A stretch of 35,923 bases of DNA, from assembly GCA_036012865.1 (NCBI GenBank), contig DASCQC010000027.1, positions 1 through 35,923 of the forward strand, given 5' to 3'. Below are positions 1 through 8,503 of this stretch, piece by piece. The DNA comes from DASCQC01 sp036012865. GTDB taxonomy: Bacteria > Pseudomonadota > Gammaproteobacteria > Comchoanobacterales > Comchoanobacteraceae. A program made the position numbers and the translations under genes. The first letter of the stretch is position 1; every line of letters starts with the position of its first letter. The notes below the pieces were generated by a model. The model saw only the letters and a program-made list of their open reading frames with translations. It had not been told where the DNA came from and did no database searches.

Positions 1-531
1 GATTTTAGGTTTATTCTTAAAGACTCTTTAAAGTGGTTCCCGGGGTTTGGTTGGTATTCTTATTTAATGGGCTATCCCTTTACTAGGCGAGCAAGAATTT
101 CTGAATTGAAAGCAGATAAGCGTCTTCGTGGTGTAGAGAAAGCAGCTATTATTGAGGCTATCAATAGAGACAAAAACAACCCTTTGGCTTGGTGCTGTTT
201 TCCAGAAGGTACTCGGTTGAATAAAGGTCGGTCAAATGGGTCTTTTCGTCATGTTCAAGAGCCAAAGATAGGTTCTTTTTTACAATATATTCAAGCTTTA
301 GACTATAACGTTAAGGTGATTGATGTTACGATTGCTTACCGTATTCAACCGTGTTCTATATTACGTTTATTATATGAACCGAAACATATGGGGGATATAT
401 GGCTTGATGTGGTTGACATTAATGCTAACATGGATCGCAAGGGATTAAGAGAGCTCTTATTAAATTTGTGGAATAAAAAAGATGCACGTCTTAGTCGCTA
501 TGAAAAAAAGGAGCGGGTTGATGTGGGTTAA
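1..531 (+). CDS. PlsC-family acyltransferase (YihG-like), 3' part only
   Basis: This frame is open from the first base of the window, so the gene begins upstream and only its last 176 codons are visible. It reads WFPGFGWYSYLMGYPF, then FPEGTRLNKG, which is the conserved FPEGTR block (motif III) of glycerolipid acyltransferases. The catalytic NHxxxxD block would lie upstream. The spacing and the WxPGFGW segment resemble the YihG subgroup of 1-acyl-glycerol-3-phosphate acyltransferases. Proteins of this family sit on the inner membrane and transfer acyl chains to lysophospholipids or related acceptors; the exact acceptor cannot be told here. The heptosyltransferase waaF starts 35 bases downstream in the same direction, so the genes may be co-transcribed as an envelope group. 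Family assignment is firm; subgroup is inferred. Confidence 0.85.
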   Translation, partial: DFRFILKDSLKWFPGFGWYSYLMGYPFTRRARISELKADKRLRGVEKAAIIEAINRDKNNPLAWCCFPEGTRLNKGRSNGSFRHVQEPKIGSFLQYIQALDYNVKVIDVTIAYRIQPCSILRLLYEPKHMGDIWLDVVDINANMDRKGLRELLLNLWNKKDARLSRYEKKERVDVG

Positions 532-566
532 GTTCTCGGTTAAATGAATGATGAATAGGAGATAAT

Positions 567-1598
567 GTGGCAGGGGCTTTATTTATTGGACCTAAATGGT
601 TAGGTGACTTTGTTATGAGTATTCCAATGCTAAGAATACTTGAGCAGCGTTATGGTCAGGTTGATTGTGTGCTTCCAAGCTATCTAGAGCCAATATTTCA
701 CCGGGCAGGAATTGAAGGTTCCATTAAAGTTTTAGATATTGTTTCTGGTGAATGGGGTTGGGCTAAGCGCAGGCAGCTTGCTAATAAAATCAAACCCCTT
801 GACAAAGAGGTGGCCATTGTTTTACCTGGGAGCTATAAATCAGCACTTTTACCTTGGATGGCAAACATCCCCAGAAGAGTTGGTTATTTAGGGGAATTTC
901 GTTACGGTCTTTTAAATGATATTAGATCAAACGCTTCAACTCGTAAAATAAAAACCCCTTATATTCAACAATATGCTTCTTTGGCTATTGAAAAGGATGA
1001 GAAGCTCGAGGGTTTCGATTTGGTTCCTCGTCTAAGAATAGATTTAAGCGAACAGAAAAAAACATTAGAAAAGTACAACTTATTATCATTGAAAAAGGGC
1101 AAGCGATTGGTTATTTGTCCTGGGGCCGCTAATGGTAAATCGAAGCGTTGGCGATCGAATTATATCATACAATTAGCAAAAACTGCTTTTTCTTCCGGTT
1201 GGGAGGTTTGGTTAATGGGAGGAAAGGTTGATGTTGAATTTGTTCAACCCATGCTTGCATATCTGCCTTTTATTCAGAATCTTGTTGGCAAAACAACCTT
1301 GCCAGAAGCGATAGATTTGCTTGGGACAAGTGACGTTGTGGTTGCCAATGACTCTGGCTTGATGCATGTAGCATCGGCATTAAATAAACCCGTTGTCGCA
1401 ATCTATGGCTCGACTCATCCACACTGGGCTTCGCCTCAATCAGACCATCATGCCATCATGTATGCTGATTTAGAATGCCAACCTTGTATGAAAAAAACAT
1501 GCCCCCTGAAACATCATCACTGCATGACAAACATTCTTCCTGAAAGGGTGTTTGAAACTATTGAGGATCTTTATCAACGTGAATATTCTAATTGTTAA
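567..1598 (+). CDS. waaF: ADP-heptose:LPS heptosyltransferase II
   Basis: Glycosyltransferase family 9 protein of 343 residues, close to the usual WaaF length. It adds the second L-glycero-D-manno-heptose to the LPS inner core on the cytoplasmic face of the inner membrane. The N-terminus has the family signature IGPKWLGDFVMS. Further on are VLPGSYKSALLPW and RVGYLGEFRYGLLND. The C-terminal half has CPGAANGKSKRW and LVGKTTLPEAIDLL, followed by NDSGLMHVA (nucleotide-sugar site) and a Cys-containing end, CQPCMKKTCPL. The start is GTG, 5 bases after AGGAG at 557-561. The 3' end overlaps waaC by 20 bases, so the pair is probably translationally coupled. Recognised from conserved motifs with high confidence. 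Confidence 0.95.
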   Translation: MAGALFIGPKWLGDFVMSIPMLRILEQRYGQVDCVLPSYLEPIFHRAGIEGSIKVLDIVSGEWGWAKRRQLANKIKPLDKEVAIVLPGSYKSALLPWMANIPRRVGYLGEFRYGLLNDIRSNASTRKIKTPYIQQYASLAIEKDEKLEGFDLVPRLRIDLSEQKKTLEKYNLLSLKKGKRLVICPGAANGKSKRWRSNYIIQLAKTAFSSGWEVWLMGGKVDVEFVQPMLAYLPFIQNLVGKTTLPEAIDLLGTSDVVVANDSGLMHVASALNKPVVAIYGSTHPHWASPQSDHHAIMYADLECQPCMKKTCPLKHHHCMTNILPERVFETIEDLYQREYSNC

Positions 1599-2544
1599 AT
1601 TATCATCTTTTGGTGATTTAATTCATACCTTTCCTGCGATTACAGATTTAAAAACTCATGTGCCAGAGGCTCGTATTGATTGGTTAGTCGATGCTAGTTA
1701 TGCAGCTATTCCTTCTTGGCATCCAGGTGTGGATAATGTTTTAGAACTTCCCATGAGAAAGCAAGGGGGGAAACGGAATTGGCGTGCAATGTTCAAAGCG
1801 CATCAAAAGCTAAGGGAAAAACAATATGATGTGGTTATTGATGTTCAAGGGTTGATGAAATCATCTTTTTGTCTTTGGGGGCTCAAGGGAGTTAAACACG
1901 GGTTTGCTACGTCTATGCTACGAGAGTCTTTAGCAAGGCTTAGTTATCATCATCAGCACGAAGTGGATGCTGAACATATTATCGAAAAAAATCGGCAACT
2001 ATTAGCAGCCGCTTTGGATTATTCTTTGGAAAAAACCTATCGTTTCGGTATTGAGTCACAAGCAGTTAAACGTAAGCAGCTGGTTTTCTTTATGGGCAGT
2101 AGCTGGCATAATAAACGATGGCCCTTGAGTCATTGGTACCAATTGGTTAGAAAGGCGATTGACCAGGGTTATCATGTTGTTATGCCATGGGGCTCTCAAC
2201 AAGAAAAAAATGAATTATTATCATTTAATTCTTTTCCCTCTTCTCAGTTAACCTTATCATCCTATTCGCTTGACGAACTCAAAGAGGTGTTGGCCTTATC
2301 TGAGGTTGTGATTGCTTCTGATACAGGTATATTACATTTAGCTCAAGCTTTAGATACCAAGGTCATAGGTTTATTTGGCCCAACAGACCCAAAGCATTCA
2401 GGTTCAAAGCATTGGGTGCAATCAAAAGAGCCCTGTGTCCCATGCAGGCAAAGAAAGTGCAAGTTTCGAGATAATTATTGGTCAACTTGTATGAATGCTA
2501 TTCACCCAGAAGACGTTTGGAGCTCTTTGATAAAAATTATTTAA
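1579..2544 (+). CDS. waaC: ADP-heptose:LPS heptosyltransferase I
   Basis: Second family 9 glycosyltransferase, 321 residues. WaaC attaches the first heptose to Kdo of the LPS inner core, the step before WaaF. The start is placed at GTG 1579, because the protein then begins MNILIVKLSSFGDLIHTFPA, matching the usual WaaC N-terminus. A longer reading from TTG 1552 adds nine unrelated residues. Other blocks are RIDWLVDASYAAIPSWHPGV, YDVVIDVQGLMKSS, a GSSWHNKRWP segment, SDTGILHLAQAL and GLFGPTDPKHSG. The gene overlaps the end of waaF by 20 bases. Having both heptosyltransferases implies a heptose-containing core, so this lineage keeps a fairly complete LPS. Confidence 0.93.
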   Translation: MNILIVKLSSFGDLIHTFPAITDLKTHVPEARIDWLVDASYAAIPSWHPGVDNVLELPMRKQGGKRNWRAMFKAHQKLREKQYDVVIDVQGLMKSSFCLWGLKGVKHGFATSMLRESLARLSYHHQHEVDAEHIIEKNRQLLAAALDYSLEKTYRFGIESQAVKRKQLVFFMGSSWHNKRWPLSHWYQLVRKAIDQGYHVVMPWGSQQEKNELLSFNSFPSSQLTLSSYSLDELKEVLALSEVVIASDTGILHLAQALDTKVIGLFGPTDPKHSGSKHWVQSKEPCVPCRQRKCKFRDNYWSTCMNAIHPEDVWSSLIKII

Positions 2545-2593
2545 GCTGTAGCATCTTTGTAGCGTTTATAAAGGCGTCATTCTGCTTGAGATG

Positions 2594-2920
2594 TTAGTTA
2601 CAATTGCTGACGTTCATCCTGAAGTCCCCTCCGACTTTAGAAACCGTTGCCGAGCAAGCAGGCTTTAAATGGATAGGGTACTCTACAAATCTGCTTGTCT
2701 TAACCTCAGCCACAATTGCGTAGAAATCACTGCCCGATGATGTTAAGCTACCTTGGCTAGAGGCAGAGAGATTCTTCTCAGCGTTGAAATCGCAGTAGTC
2801 GGAGTCATAGCTACAGCCATATAGTGTGAATTGTACATTTTGGCTAGTATCGTTCTTGATGGTCATAGAGTGGCTGTTTGCACATAACAATAATGTAAGC
2901 ATCACTAATTTCTTTTGCAT
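2594..2920 (-). CDS. small secreted protein with four cysteines, unknown function
   Basis: Protein of 108 residues that I do not recognise. The first 18 or so residues (MQKKLVMLTLLLCANSHS) form a typical Sec signal peptide, and the mature part is about 90 residues. Four cysteines remain after cleavage, in GCSYDSDYC, PACSA and SNCN, which would suit two disulfides in the periplasm or outside the cell. The segment MTIKNDTSQNVQFTLYGC looks like the first strands of a small beta-rich domain. A Shine-Dalgarno AGGAAAAT precedes the ATG, and a promoter (TTGTGG, 17 bases, TAAAAT) lies just upstream, so it is transcribed alone. Real gene likely; function unknown. Confidence 0.75.
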   Translation of the reverse strand: MQKKLVMLTLLLCANSHSMTIKNDTSQNVQFTLYGCSYDSDYCDFNAEKNLSASSQGSLTSSGSDFYAIVAEVKTSRFVEYPIHLKPACSATVSKVGGDFRMNVSNCN

Positions 2921-2948
2921 ATATTTTCCTGTTTATTAAGTTCAAGTC

Positions 2949-2977
2949 ATTTTATACTATATTTTATTGGACCACAA
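2949..2977 (-). promoter_or_regulatory. sigma-70-type promoter of the small secreted protein
   Basis: On the minus strand TTGTGG (2972-2977) and TAAAAT (2949-2954) are 17 bases apart, about 30 bases before the ATG at 2920. Position and spacing support it; no transcript data. Confidence 0.5.
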
Positions 2978-3020
2978 GAAAGATTTTTTCAGTGCATCGT
3001 GATACACCCGGGTTTTTACA

Positions 3021-5702
3021 TCAATGTTTTAGTCCTGTTTGTGTAAGGTTATTGACAAGAGAAGAAACCCCTGACCAAGCAATTCCCATTAGAGTATAAA
3101 GGTGGCTGATTCGCTCGTTTTTTCTTTCTGAATCATGTGAATTAGGTAGGCTAATATTATCAGGGCAAATATCAAAAGCGCCAAACCCATGAGTGTCGAT
3201 TTCCCTAGCTACAAACATAATGACCTGAAAGTTTTTACTATCTGAAATATTTTTATATATAGTCATTGATGTCCTCGATGAGGAAAATTTTTCACCTGAA
3301 ATCTCAATCTGGTGAAAAAAACTAAAAGGTTGGCGTTTTCTTATAGGCTCCTGTGATGATACTAAACGTTGAATCTCTGTAGTATGATAAAGAAGTTTCC
3401 ATGAGCATAGCGTGGAAACTATCTGATTGTCTATCTGATTGTCTATCATTTGTATGGTAGAATGATCTGGTACCTGGGAGGGGGCTGGGGCTTCTGCCGT
3501 GGAGCTTGCTTTTTCATCAAAAGGAAAGGTGTGTGCATTCGAATAATTATGCATTTCTTCCTTAACAATGGAGCTCATTTCTGACATTGATACATTTCGG
3601 TATTCGGCGGGTATCGACATGTTAAATTTTTTGAAGAGTGGTTGATCCTGATAAATTTCACGAACAAATTTAAGGAATTCTATGCGTAGCTCAAATAAAA
3701 GGTCGTTATTTAGTTGCTGTTCTTCTAGTTGGAGTATGATTGCTTCTGCTTCCGTTGTTTTTAGGCTTTGTAAATTAAATAAAGCTGCTTTATGGTAGTT
3801 TACTGTTTTAGCCAGGGTTGAATTAAAGAAAATTATTGGGTTAGCGTTATACTTTGTCCCAGCATAGACTTTGAAGAATTCAATATCTTGATGCAGCTGT
3901 TGCCGTATTTTCTTCGGTAACTCCTCACTTTTAAGTTTTACTTCTAACTGATTAATAAGTTGTGTGAAAAGGGTTATAAAAGAATCTTTGCCAGCATAGG
4001 TAATAAGACTTTTACTACAGTGGGAAGGAATAATTTCTGATAGTGCATAGTAGGCAATAGGGAGTTCGTGCTTGTAGGGGCTAAAAATATTTGCGCCTAT
4101 TTTTAGTAATGCTTTAAAGCATTCGGGTTTATCATTTTTTAGAGCATAGCCAAGTGCAGAAAGACCCTTTTCATCAATAGGTGTCTCTATTTGATTGATA
4201 ATATGATTGGCAGCAAGTTCAATTAAATGAGGCAAATTGTTATCGATGGCATATAAGAGAAATTTCTTAGCATGATGACTAGAATATTGAATTAAAACTT
4301 CAATTAAGATGTTATTTTTATCTTCTAAAACATTTTTAAAATTCTCTATAAAAAACTCTTCTTCTAAGGATGTTAGTGAATCAAGGAGTTCTGCGCGGCT
4401 ATATGCGTTTGTATATAGATCATTCTTCATCATACAATCACGAGAAATATTAATGTCCTTGACACGATTAAACATGGATAACATCTTTTCAAAGCTTGTT
4501 TTCATGAGGGGGTTAAGGGTGTCAAAGCAATGTTGGAATTTAGTCTCGATATTGTCATGAGTGTCGGCAGAATCTTCAGCAGAAGGTTTTGAATTCAAAC
4601 TTTTTAAAAGTATATCGTAACAAGTGGTGCTGTTTGCTTTTTTCTTGTTCCATTTTTTGTTTTTTGGTTTCTTTTTTGGTTTTAAAGATTGACTATAGTC
4701 ACGAATGATTAGAGTATGCTGCCTTATTTTGGAGAGAATCTCTTCACTAAGGGGGGTGGTCGGGTTGAAGTACAAATTCTTACTAATATATAGGGAGCTT
4801 AAGGAACGTTCTACTTTGTAAAGCTCAAATGCTGTGCGTTGAAAATATTGAGTTATATTTTTTATGATTTTATTCATTTCTATAATAGCTGCCATTTCTT
4901 TATTTTCATGTGGGCTTTTGGGTAATGCCTTCTTGGTATAGATAGATTCTTCTGAATGATCTTTGGGTTTAGCTTGTGGCTGAGATTTTTTGGCTAACAA
5001 ATTATCTGATTTATTCGATGTTTTCTTAGGTTTTTGTGAGTTTAAGTACTCTTGATTGATGATTGCAAAGTCAAAGGCTAGAGTGTCAGCTAATGCATTA
5101 GTCCACTGAGGGTTAAACCTTAGTATTATTTTTTCTTCATGTTTCATGTCTTGGATGCATTGGTCTAGCTCTTGGTAAAGTTTTTGAGAGATTTCTTTTG
5201 TTTCTTTAAGCTGGCCCCTCAACCTTAAGTAGTGTTGATTGAGTTGGTTATGTTCTATATAACTTTTATTTAAACAGGTGTGGATTTGTTCTCTAAGAGG
5301 AAGGAGTCGTTGGTGAGCAATACTATGCAACCATTGTTTAAGAATAGGTGATTCTTGGCTTTGAAGAGAGAGTTCCTCGTTGGGGATATCTTTATTTGGG
5401 TGATAGGTTTTGAAGGTCAGTGTGCTATTTTTAATATCATTTTTATTATAATAACCTCTTAATTTATAGTGTTTATTTTCACTTTCACTAAACAGTACCA
5501 GTGTAATATGATATTCTTTATTATCAGATCTAATTGGGTTGTCGTTGAGTATAGATATGTGAGCACTAACTACCGAGAGAGCTTTTTCATTAATGATAAT
5601 GTCCTTATAAATGGGGTTATCTATTCCAATAACTTTAACTTTTTTTGTAGTGGGGCTGTCGATGATTTCATAAAGAGGATTCCTCGGGGCGATTCTTTTC
5701 AT
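3021..5702 (-). CDS. large ankyrin-containing candidate effector with NPxY motifs
   Basis: Protein of 893 residues, not recognised as a whole. The longest reading starts at 5738, but a strong promoter overlaps that ATG. The next ATG, at 5702, has AAGGA at the right distance, so 5702 is preferred. From this start the N-terminus carries two NPxY motifs: NPLY at residues 8-11 and NPIY at 29-32. A helical, coiled-coil-like stretch covers roughly residues 135-200. A very basic segment (KPKKKPKNKKWNKKK) at about 340-356 is nuclear-localisation-like. Ankyrin-like repeats, including EKGLSALGYALKNDK and KALLKIGANI, lie at about 485-560. The rest is mostly helical, with a mildly hydrophobic end. There is no signal peptide. 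The mix suggests a host-targeted secreted effector; that is inference. Confidence 0.7.
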   Translation of the reverse strand: MKRIAPRNPLYEIIDSPTTKKVKVIGIDNPIYKDIIINEKALSVVSAHISILNDNPIRSDNKEYHITLVLFSESENKHYKLRGYYNKNDIKNSTLTFKTYHPNKDIPNEELSLQSQESPILKQWLHSIAHQRLLPLREQIHTCLNKSYIEHNQLNQHYLRLRGQLKETKEISQKLYQELDQCIQDMKHEEKIILRFNPQWTNALADTLAFDFAIINQEYLNSQKPKKTSNKSDNLLAKKSQPQAKPKDHSEESIYTKKALPKSPHENKEMAAIIEMNKIIKNITQYFQRTAFELYKVERSLSSLYISKNLYFNPTTPLSEEILSKIRQHTLIIRDYSQSLKPKKKPKNKKWNKKKANSTTCYDILLKSLNSKPSAEDSADTHDNIETKFQHCFDTLNPLMKTSFEKMLSMFNRVKDINISRDCMMKNDLYTNAYSRAELLDSLTSLEEEFFIENFKNVLEDKNNILIEVLIQYSSHHAKKFLLYAIDNNLPHLIELAANHIINQIETPIDEKGLSALGYALKNDKPECFKALLKIGANIFSPYKHELPIAYYALSEIIPSHCSKSLITYAGKDSFITLFTQLINQLEVKLKSEELPKKIRQQLHQDIEFFKVYAGTKYNANPIIFFNSTLAKTVNYHKAALFNLQSLKTTEAEAIILQLEEQQLNNDLLFELRIEFLKFVREIYQDQPLFKKFNMSIPAEYRNVSMSEMSSIVKEEMHNYSNAHTFPFDEKASSTAEAPAPSQVPDHSTIQMIDNQIDNQIVSTLCSWKLLYHTTEIQRLVSSQEPIRKRQPFSFFHQIEISGEKFSSSRTSMTIYKNISDSKNFQVIMFVAREIDTHGFGAFDICPDNISLPNSHDSERKNERISHLYTLMGIAWSGVSSLVNNLTQTGLKH

Positions 5703-5738
5703 TGGTAAAGTTTCCTTGATTTTTTTTGATAAATTCAT

Positions 5739-5765
5739 ATTATATCATGTATTTGTGATGGTCAA
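5739..5765 (-). promoter_or_regulatory. extended -10 promoter for the 893-residue gene
   Basis: On the minus strand, TTGACC (5760-5765) is followed 15 bases later by TATAAT (5739-5744), which is preceded by TG one base upstream (TGATATAAT), a perfect extended -10. Transcription should begin near 5732. This removes the ATG at 5738 from the message and supports the start at 5702. Confidence 0.7.
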
Positions 5766-5812
5766 GAGTTTTTTAGATAAGATGATGGGTACCTGAAATC
5801 ATAGAGCGCTTG

Positions 5813-8338
5813 TTAATTCCGTCTTTTTAGAGGAGCTGTTTGTGTTATTGAAGGTCTTCGTGAGGAGGGACGGCGAAGTAGCTTTTTACGTACTATATTT
5901 TGTGCTGTTTGTGTTAATGAACTTAACTTGGGTTCAGTTGAAGTATATAACTCAGGGATATGTGTTCTAAGGGTTCTATTAACCGGAGTAATCACACCAT
6001 TTTTATCCATGTCTAATTCTTCAACCATGGTTTCAAGTTCAATTGTTTCATCTTTTTCTAATAAACCTTTTTGCCTTAAAGCTTGAGTGAGTGTTTCGCT
6101 ATTGATGGGATTGTTGTTTTGTTGGTACGCTGAATTTAATGCTGTAACTTCTTCAAAAAGCATTTCTATATAATCACCCGCCATCTCGAATTTTTTGATG
6201 ATCTTTGTTCCATTTTTGCTGATAAGTAATTCAAATTCCATGTTTTCAGGTACCATTTCCATAGGTAGTTGATGATAAGTCGAGGTCAGTCTGAGGGTGT
6301 CTTTTTGGTTGGGATGGGCAGAGATATTGACATTAGTAATCGTTTGTGGAAAAAGACCTTTTGAGTAAAGATAAGTAGATATAGGGGCTAGGAAACTTTG
6401 AGCTTGGTTACATTCTTGTTGCAAGAGAGAAACAAAGTTTTTATTAAGGTTGTTTTTTTTACAAAATAGAGCCAGCGATTCTTCATAAGGATTATTCATA
6501 GCTTCTTGTGAAGATTTAAGTTGTGGAATTTCTTTTTGAAGGCTTTCTTCGAGACTATGAACAATAGATTCAAAATTATCTGTTGGGGGTAAACTTTTTA
6601 ATCGCTGAAGATCTTGTTTAACGTCTTTGTGTTTTGTTTTGTATCTTTCAAAAAGTCCCTTTGAGATGAGCTCTAGTATTTTTACTTTTGTCATCAAGGC
6701 TAAGTATGAGTCTTTATCAGTCTGATCTAACTCTGAAATTTTTTCACTTAGTTGCTCTATCTTTTCATTGTATGTACCTATATCTTCAATTTTGAAATCT
6801 AACTCTTCTGATAACGTGTGTAATTTACTTTTTCCTTTAACAGCCTCTTTAATATTATGGGTAAGATCTTTAAATTCTCCTATTTCAGGTAACCCTCTTA
6901 GGGCTTTTATTTTAGAGCCTAAGGTTCCTCCTTGAATACTATTTTTAATCATTTGATCGAGCTTACCTTTTTGGGATTGATTCCTAAACTCAAGAAAAGT
7001 TGCTATTGCTATCGCTTTTTGAGGGGCCTTTTCAGCTAAGTGTTCAATAATACTGAGATTGTTTTCGCCAATAATAATTTTTTCTTCGATATTCAGGCCT
7101 TGTGATATTAAGAAAGCTAGTGCATTGTAGTTCTTATGGTCGATGGCGATCATAGCAACATCGTTCAAAATACCGTATGAATTTATTTTATCTCCAAGGG
7201 AATTTAATTTTTCTCGGTTTTCTTGGGTGGATAGGTTGTTAACTAAAGCAGTTAGGTCATCCATGATATCCAAAACTTTTGTATGAAAGGAAACGCCTTC
7301 TATGGTTACTTGGTTTCGTTTAAAATCTTCACAAGGTCTCTTGTCTAATTGACCTTTACTTTGCTGTGTGAAAATAGTTCTGTTTGCAGCGTAGCAAAGG
7401 GCCCCTTTTTTAGATGGTTTTGAATCGTCGATAGAATATTTATTAGTTATTCCTTTTGGTGTCTTCACCTTCAGGCCTTTCTGTTGTATTGTGAACGTAC
7501 TATCTTCAGGGTCAATGGGAATGCATAGGATAGCATGATCCTTTTTTTGAATTAAAATAGGAATACTATTCATAGGGATTTCTTGATCCATGGGGGCGTG
7601 TTGATATTCAAATGGGTTAGTATTGGATACCCAATAGCGCTCATTGTCTTTTTGCAAATAAACAACATTATTATTTTCATCCATGATGGGTTCATATTCT
7701 CCCCAATCAATAATCTTTTCAGATAATCTTGTTGCAGGTTCTGATGAAATTTTTAACGCAGTGTCTCTAATTTTATAGCTTTCAAATGAAACTCTTGAGG
7801 GTAGAAATGGTTGGGTTGCTTGTTGAATGAGTTGTCTATCTTGATCACCTAAAGCAGGGTTAGCCCAGTTTTCAAAGTGGTCAAACTCCAAGGGAACAAG
7901 GCTTTCTAGGGTTGCTAAACTTTTGACAGTGTTAGCTTGTAGTTCATCTTGGATTTGTTGTAAGACTGTCAATTGCTGTTGCTGGTTGCCTAGCCTCAAG
8001 GAGGCTTGTTCATACTGCTTTTCTGCTTGTTCTAAATTTTCATAATTTTTTAAAAAGACTGTAGCTTTCAGTTTAATGGCTTCGTCTTTTGATTGTTGTT
8101 GTTTAAGCAGGGCTTGTTGATGATTTTGCCAAGGCATTTTTTTGACTCTGGGGATAATATTTTCATGAATGAAATCGTTCCAGTGGTTGATATCTTTCTG
8201 AAATTTTTCGGTGTCTTTATTTGTTTGTTTAACTTTTCTTGTTAGCAATATGATTTTTTTCTTATTCCTAGAATATTTTCCTAGTAGTCTATTGATAGTT
8301 TCTTTATCGTTCTCTATTGATGGTTTATTGTGACGCAT
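5813..8338 (-). CDS. large coiled-coil protein with EF-hand-like motif, candidate effector
   Basis: Protein of 841 residues, not recognised as a whole. The ATG follows GGAG with about 5 bases between. Residues 1-140 are rich in Lys, Glu and Gln and look coiled-coil. About 389-435 resembles degenerate ankyrin repeats (HKNYNALAFLISQGLNIEEK). A second coiled-coil-like part spans about 490-620. At 776-787, DMDKNGVITPVN fits an EF-hand loop, with Asp at positions 1 and 3, Asn at 5, Gly at 6 and Ile at 8; position 12 is Asn rather than Glu or Asp. It is preceded by a helix ending LETMVEEL. The C-terminus is basic with two RRPS sites (822-825 and 827-830). There is no signal peptide or membrane span. 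It shares its divergent upstream region (8339-8503) with the 1354-residue gene. A secreted effector role is inference. Confidence 0.7.
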   Translation of the reverse strand: MRHNKPSIENDKETINRLLGKYSRNKKKIILLTRKVKQTNKDTEKFQKDINHWNDFIHENIIPRVKKMPWQNHQQALLKQQQSKDEAIKLKATVFLKNYENLEQAEKQYEQASLRLGNQQQQLTVLQQIQDELQANTVKSLATLESLVPLEFDHFENWANPALGDQDRQLIQQATQPFLPSRVSFESYKIRDTALKISSEPATRLSEKIIDWGEYEPIMDENNNVVYLQKDNERYWVSNTNPFEYQHAPMDQEIPMNSIPILIQKKDHAILCIPIDPEDSTFTIQQKGLKVKTPKGITNKYSIDDSKPSKKGALCYAANRTIFTQQSKGQLDKRPCEDFKRNQVTIEGVSFHTKVLDIMDDLTALVNNLSTQENREKLNSLGDKINSYGILNDVAMIAIDHKNYNALAFLISQGLNIEEKIIIGENNLSIIEHLAEKAPQKAIAIATFLEFRNQSQKGKLDQMIKNSIQGGTLGSKIKALRGLPEIGEFKDLTHNIKEAVKGKSKLHTLSEELDFKIEDIGTYNEKIEQLSEKISELDQTDKDSYLALMTKVKILELISKGLFERYKTKHKDVKQDLQRLKSLPPTDNFESIVHSLEESLQKEIPQLKSSQEAMNNPYEESLALFCKKNNLNKNFVSLLQQECNQAQSFLAPISTYLYSKGLFPQTITNVNISAHPNQKDTLRLTSTYHQLPMEMVPENMEFELLISKNGTKIIKKFEMAGDYIEMLFEEVTALNSAYQQNNNPINSETLTQALRQKGLLEKDETIELETMVEELDMDKNGVITPVNRTLRTHIPELYTSTEPKLSSLTQTAQNIVRKKLLRRPSSRRPSITQTAPLKRRN

Positions 8339-8503
8339 AACAACTCCATATATGCTTTATTTATAGTTGATATTTCATCAATTTGCATAGAGAAAGTTAA
8401 AATTAGCTCATAAAAAACCCAGGAATAGGTGTTTTTAATTAAATTTATCGACATATTTTCTCATTTTTGTTCTATATATTAAGGGTATGAATAGGAGAGT
8501 TTT

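Noticed and set aside
2995..3015. Hairpin GTGTAT/ATGCAC downstream of the 893-aa gene
   Set aside because: Short stem with a wobble pair and no T-run; too weak for a terminator.
3421..3447. Tandem 12-base repeat (ATCTGATTGTCT twice) in the 893-aa gene
   Set aside because: Only two units, giving IDNQIDNQ in the protein; a minor slippage event, not a separate element.
4309..4560. 83-codon open frame antisense within the 893-aa gene
   Set aside because: No ribosome site or recognisable motif; explained by the opposite coding strand.
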